Position numbers and translations under genes: made by a program. From Candidatus Thiodiazotropha sp. (ex Gloverina cf. vestifex) (GTDB lineage Bacteria > Pseudomonadota > Gammaproteobacteria > Chromatiales > Chromatiaceae): 6,588 nucleotides of DNA. The stretch lies in NCBI GenBank assembly GCA_025656435.1, contig JAHXHT010000132.1, positions 1 through 6,588 on the forward strand. The letters run 5' to 3'. The notes under the pieces are model-generated. The model was given only the letters and a program-made list of their open reading frames with translations, did no database searches and had not been told where the DNA came from. Below are positions 4,865-6,588 of this stretch, in pieces (position 1 is the first letter of the stretch; the number at the start of each line of letters is the position of its first letter).

Positions 4865-5905
4865 ATGCTTTACCGTCCCCTGGGCCTCACCGGTATCGAA
4901 GTCAGCGCGCTATGTCTTGGCACCATGACCTTTGGTGAGCAGAACAGCGAATCCGAGGCTCATGCCCAACTTGATCGGTCTATAGCAGCCGGTATTAACT
5001 TTATCGACACGGCAGAGATGTATCCGGTTCCGCCTAAAGCTGAGACCCAGGGCCTGACCGAGCGCTATATCGGTAGCTGGCTGGCCGCTCGCGGCCATCG
5101 AGAGGATCTGATCATCGCCAGCAAAGTCGCTGGCCCGGCAGACTGGCTCACCTACCTGAGAGACGGCAACATCCGGCTCGACAGGCGTAATATCGAGGCT
5201 GCGCTGGACAGCAGTCTGCAGCGCCTACAGACGGATTACATCGATATCTATCAGCTGCATTGGCCCGACCGGGAGACCAATTTTTTTGGTAAATTGGGCT
5301 ATGCGTATCCCAAACAGGAACAGAGCATCCCTATACAGGAGACACTCGAAGTCCTGCTGGACCTGGTCGAAAGTGGCAAGATCCGCCATATCGGCGTCTC
5401 CAATGAGACACCCTGGGGCCTGATGAAGTACCTTCAGCTGGCAGAAACGCTGGACCTGCCCCGCCCGGTCAGCATCCAGAATCCCTATAATCTGCTCAAC
5501 CGCAGTTTCGAGATCGGATTGGCAGAGATCGCCCATAGTGAGTCTTGCGGTCTGCTGGCCTATTCACCCATGGCTTTTGGCGTTCTTTCCGGAAAATATC
5601 TCAATCAACAGCGGCCCGTCGATGCCAGACTGACACTGTTCGATCGATTTGACCGCTACACAAATCCCCAAACCGACTGGGCAACACAACGCTACGTCGC
5701 CCTGGCGCTGGAACATGGTCTGGAGCCTGCACAGATGGCACTAGCCTGGGTCACAAGCCGTCCCTTTGTCACCAGTAACATCATTGGCGCCACCACCCTC
5801 GCACAACTCGAGCAAAACCTGCAAAGTCTGTCCGTCAACCTGACATCTGAGATTATTGAAGGCATTGAGGAGATCCAGCGCCAGCAACCCAATCCAAGCC
5901 CATAA
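4865..5905 (+). CDS. tas: NADP(H)-dependent aldo-keto reductase, Tas family
   Basis: This 346-residue protein closely resembles E. coli Tas, which also has 346 residues, including the opening CLGTMTFGEQNSE (17-29) and the Tas-typical insert AEMYPVPPKAETQGLTERY (50-68). It should reduce carbonyl compounds with NADPH in the cytoplasm; the physiological substrate of Tas is unclear. The aldo-keto reductase tetrad is complete: D48, Y53, K87 and H132. KIRHIGVSN (172-180), QNPYNLLNR (205-213) and the cofactor-phosphate segment IIGATTLAQLEQN (306-318) fit the barrel core and C-terminal NADPH site. The open frame extends to a GTG at 4748, but the ATG at 4865 has AAAGGA 5 nt upstream and matches the family N-terminus, so the 39-residue extension is dropped. 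The gene is divergent from the CbiM-like gene. Confidence 0.95.
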   Translation: MLYRPLGLTGIEVSALCLGTMTFGEQNSESEAHAQLDRSIAAGINFIDTAEMYPVPPKAETQGLTERYIGSWLAARGHREDLIIASKVAGPADWLTYLRDGNIRLDRRNIEAALDSSLQRLQTDYIDIYQLHWPDRETNFFGKLGYAYPKQEQSIPIQETLEVLLDLVESGKIRHIGVSNETPWGLMKYLQLAETLDLPRPVSIQNPYNLLNRSFEIGLAEIAHSESCGLLAYSPMAFGVLSGKYLNQQRPVDARLTLFDRFDRYTNPQTDWATQRYVALALEHGLEPAQMALAWVTSRPFVTSNIIGATTLAQLEQNLQSLSVNLTSEIIEGIEEIQRQQPNPSP

Positions 5906-5958
5906 GTTCAACCCGAGGTACCGTGTACAAATCAAGCGAAAAAAAGTGATCTTTCGCA

Positions 5959-5987
5959 ATGACCATCACTGTTTTCAATGCCATAAT
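5959..5987 (+). promoter_or_regulatory. Sigma70-type promoter for the DUF6763-like gene
   Basis: ATGACC (5959-5964) and CATAAT (5982-5987) form a -35/-10 pair with the ideal 17-nt spacer, matching the consensus at 4 of 6 and 5 of 6 positions. Transcription would start near 5994, about 37 nt before the ATG at 6031. A small dyad, GCGAAA (5936-5941) / TTTCGC (5952-5957), abuts the -35 element upstream. Confidence 0.45.
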
Positions 5988-6030
5988 TCAAGATAAAAGA
6001 GTACCCGTACCGTCCGGAGAAACAGAGATT

Positions 6031-6324
6031 ATGAGTTCAGCGAGAATCCGCATAGGCGAATGGTTCAAAACCATCGATGGAAACAATCTGGAAATTGTGG
6101 CCCACGACCCTGAAGAGGGCGTCGTGGAGGTCCAGTTCTACGATGGTACTGTCGAAGAGTACGACCTGGAGGATTGGGCAGCTCTCCAAGTCAAACCGAT
6201 TGCACCGCCGGAGGACTGGTCTGGTTCCTATGACTTAACCCGTGATGATTATGGCGTCGACCTCGACCGACCTGCGGGTGACAACCACATCAACCCACTT
6301 GACCACCTGGACGAAGAGGATTAA
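6031..6324 (+). CDS. Small acidic DUF6763-like conserved protein
   Basis: This 97-residue acidic protein, probably cytoplasmic, has no signal peptide or membrane segment. Its first half is a likely small beta-barrel: ARIRIGEWFKTIDGNNLEIV, then GVVEVQFYDGTVEEYDLEDW (30-49). This is the pattern of DUF6763 proteins in sulfur-oxidising and related Gammaproteobacteria. A conserved-looking APPEDWSGSYD (59-69) leads to an acidic, likely disordered tail. The function is unknown. The frame is open from an earlier ATG at 5959, but that ATG falls in the -35 box of the likely promoter and has poor Shine-Dalgarno support. GGAGA (6016-6020) sits 10 nt before 6031, and the family N-terminus fits there. The gene lies 125 bp after tas, with its own promoter. 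The family name is from memory and moderately sure. Confidence 0.75.
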   Translation: MSSARIRIGEWFKTIDGNNLEIVAHDPEEGVVEVQFYDGTVEEYDLEDWAALQVKPIAPPEDWSGSYDLTRDDYGVDLDRPAGDNHINPLDHLDEED

Positions 6325-6339
6325 TCCCCTTTCCTTATT

Positions 6340-6500
6340 AAGGAACCTCTGATTCATTCTGGATCGAGTGCATGGTGAGATGGAGTGCCTCGGATCAAGG
6401 CGAAAAGCGCACGTAATAGCCCGCTATTGAGAAGCTATTCAACGCAGAGCCGGGACATTTCAGCCACCACACCGATTCATGAATTGATCAGAGACTCCTT
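6340..6500. mobile_element. 161-bp palindromic MITE-like element
   Basis: The ends are 20-bp imperfect inverted repeats, AAGGAACCTCTGAT... at 6340-6359 and its partner at 6481-6500, matching at 16 of 20 positions. Similarity continues inward: GATCGAGTGCATGGTG on the left resembles the complement of the right-hand CACCACACCGATTCAT segment. A perfect dyad, AATAGC-CC-GCTATT (6415-6428), sits at the exact centre. The whole can fold into one long hairpin. It has no open frame, so it would be a non-autonomous miniature element or a structured dispersed repeat. It starts 15 bp after the DUF6763-like stop. No clear target-site duplication was found. Confidence 0.6.
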
Positions 6501-6524
6501 CAAGCGTGTCGCTACCTCGTGAAA

Positions 6525-6553
6525 GATTTTGGGACATCCGAGTCCCCAAAATC
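6525..6553. repeat. Strong hairpin downstream of the MITE-like element
   Basis: GATTTTGGGAC (6525-6535) pairs with GTCCCCAAAATC (6542-6553) with one bulged base and a 6-nt loop. Outer arms TGTCGC (6507-6512) and GCGACA (6565-6570) could close a larger structure, and CGAGTC (6539-6544) / GACTCG (6554-6559) form a competing hairpin. There is no T-run on the plus strand and only a weak one on the minus strand, so a simple terminator is not convincing. The region 6501-6588 holds no visible gene. Confidence 0.4.
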
Positions 6554-6588
6554 GACTCGCCAACGCGACAGCCGTTATGCCCCGACCG

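Noticed and set aside
5959..6030. 24-residue N-terminal extension of the DUF6763-like protein
   Set aside because: The ATG at 5959 lies inside the likely -35 box and lacks a clear ribosome binding site. The conserved pattern begins at the later ATG.
6331..6345. TTCCTT-ATT-AAGGAA as a terminator of the DUF6763-like gene
   Set aside because: The stem is short and AT-rich with no following T-run, and its right arm belongs to the terminal repeat of the MITE-like element.

Overview
The window reads as a chromosomal stretch from a gammaproteobacterium. DjlA and Tas both look like full-length relatives of the E. coli proteins, and the DUF3530, DUF350, COG3235 and DUF6763-like genes are typical of free-living or symbiotic sulfur-oxidising Gammaproteobacteria. 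That placement is an inference from gene content recalled from memory. No rRNA, tRNA, CRISPR array, transposase or integrase is visible.

Left part (about 1-1260): a compact iteron-plasmid replicon. It holds a minus-strand Rep_3-type initiator gene (419-1138), three tandem 21-bp iterons just beyond its 3' end (251-313), two DnaA-box-like sites (333-355), an AT-rich tract with TTTGTA words at 12-bp spacing (141-210), and an operator-like inverted repeat upstream of rep whose arms resemble half an iteron. It directly abuts ordinary chromosomal genes, which suggests an integrated plasmid or plasmid remnant, or a large secondary replicon. The window has no partition, toxin or mobilisation gene.

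Middle part (1413-4779): a secreted alpha/beta-hydrolase-like DUF3530 protein on the plus strand faces a minus-strand run of four genes. In transcription order these are a COG3235 / CbiM-like membrane protein, the membrane-anchored J-domain co-chaperone DjlA (TTG start), a small DUF350 membrane protein, and a periplasmic SLT-type lytic transglycosylase. DUF350 and the transglycosylase are 15 bp apart and likely co-transcribed. The CbiM-like gene appears to have its natural start out of frame with its body, as if one base were missing.

Right part (4865-6588): on the plus strand are the aldo-keto reductase Tas and a small acidic DUF6763-like protein with a good sigma70-type promoter. A 161-bp palindromic MITE-like element (6340-6500) and another strong hairpin (6525-6553) follow. 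Most genes here are housekeeping or envelope functions. The parts worth a second look are the replicon and its unusual layout, the MITE-like element, and the apparent frameshift. No convincing new multi-gene system is visible.
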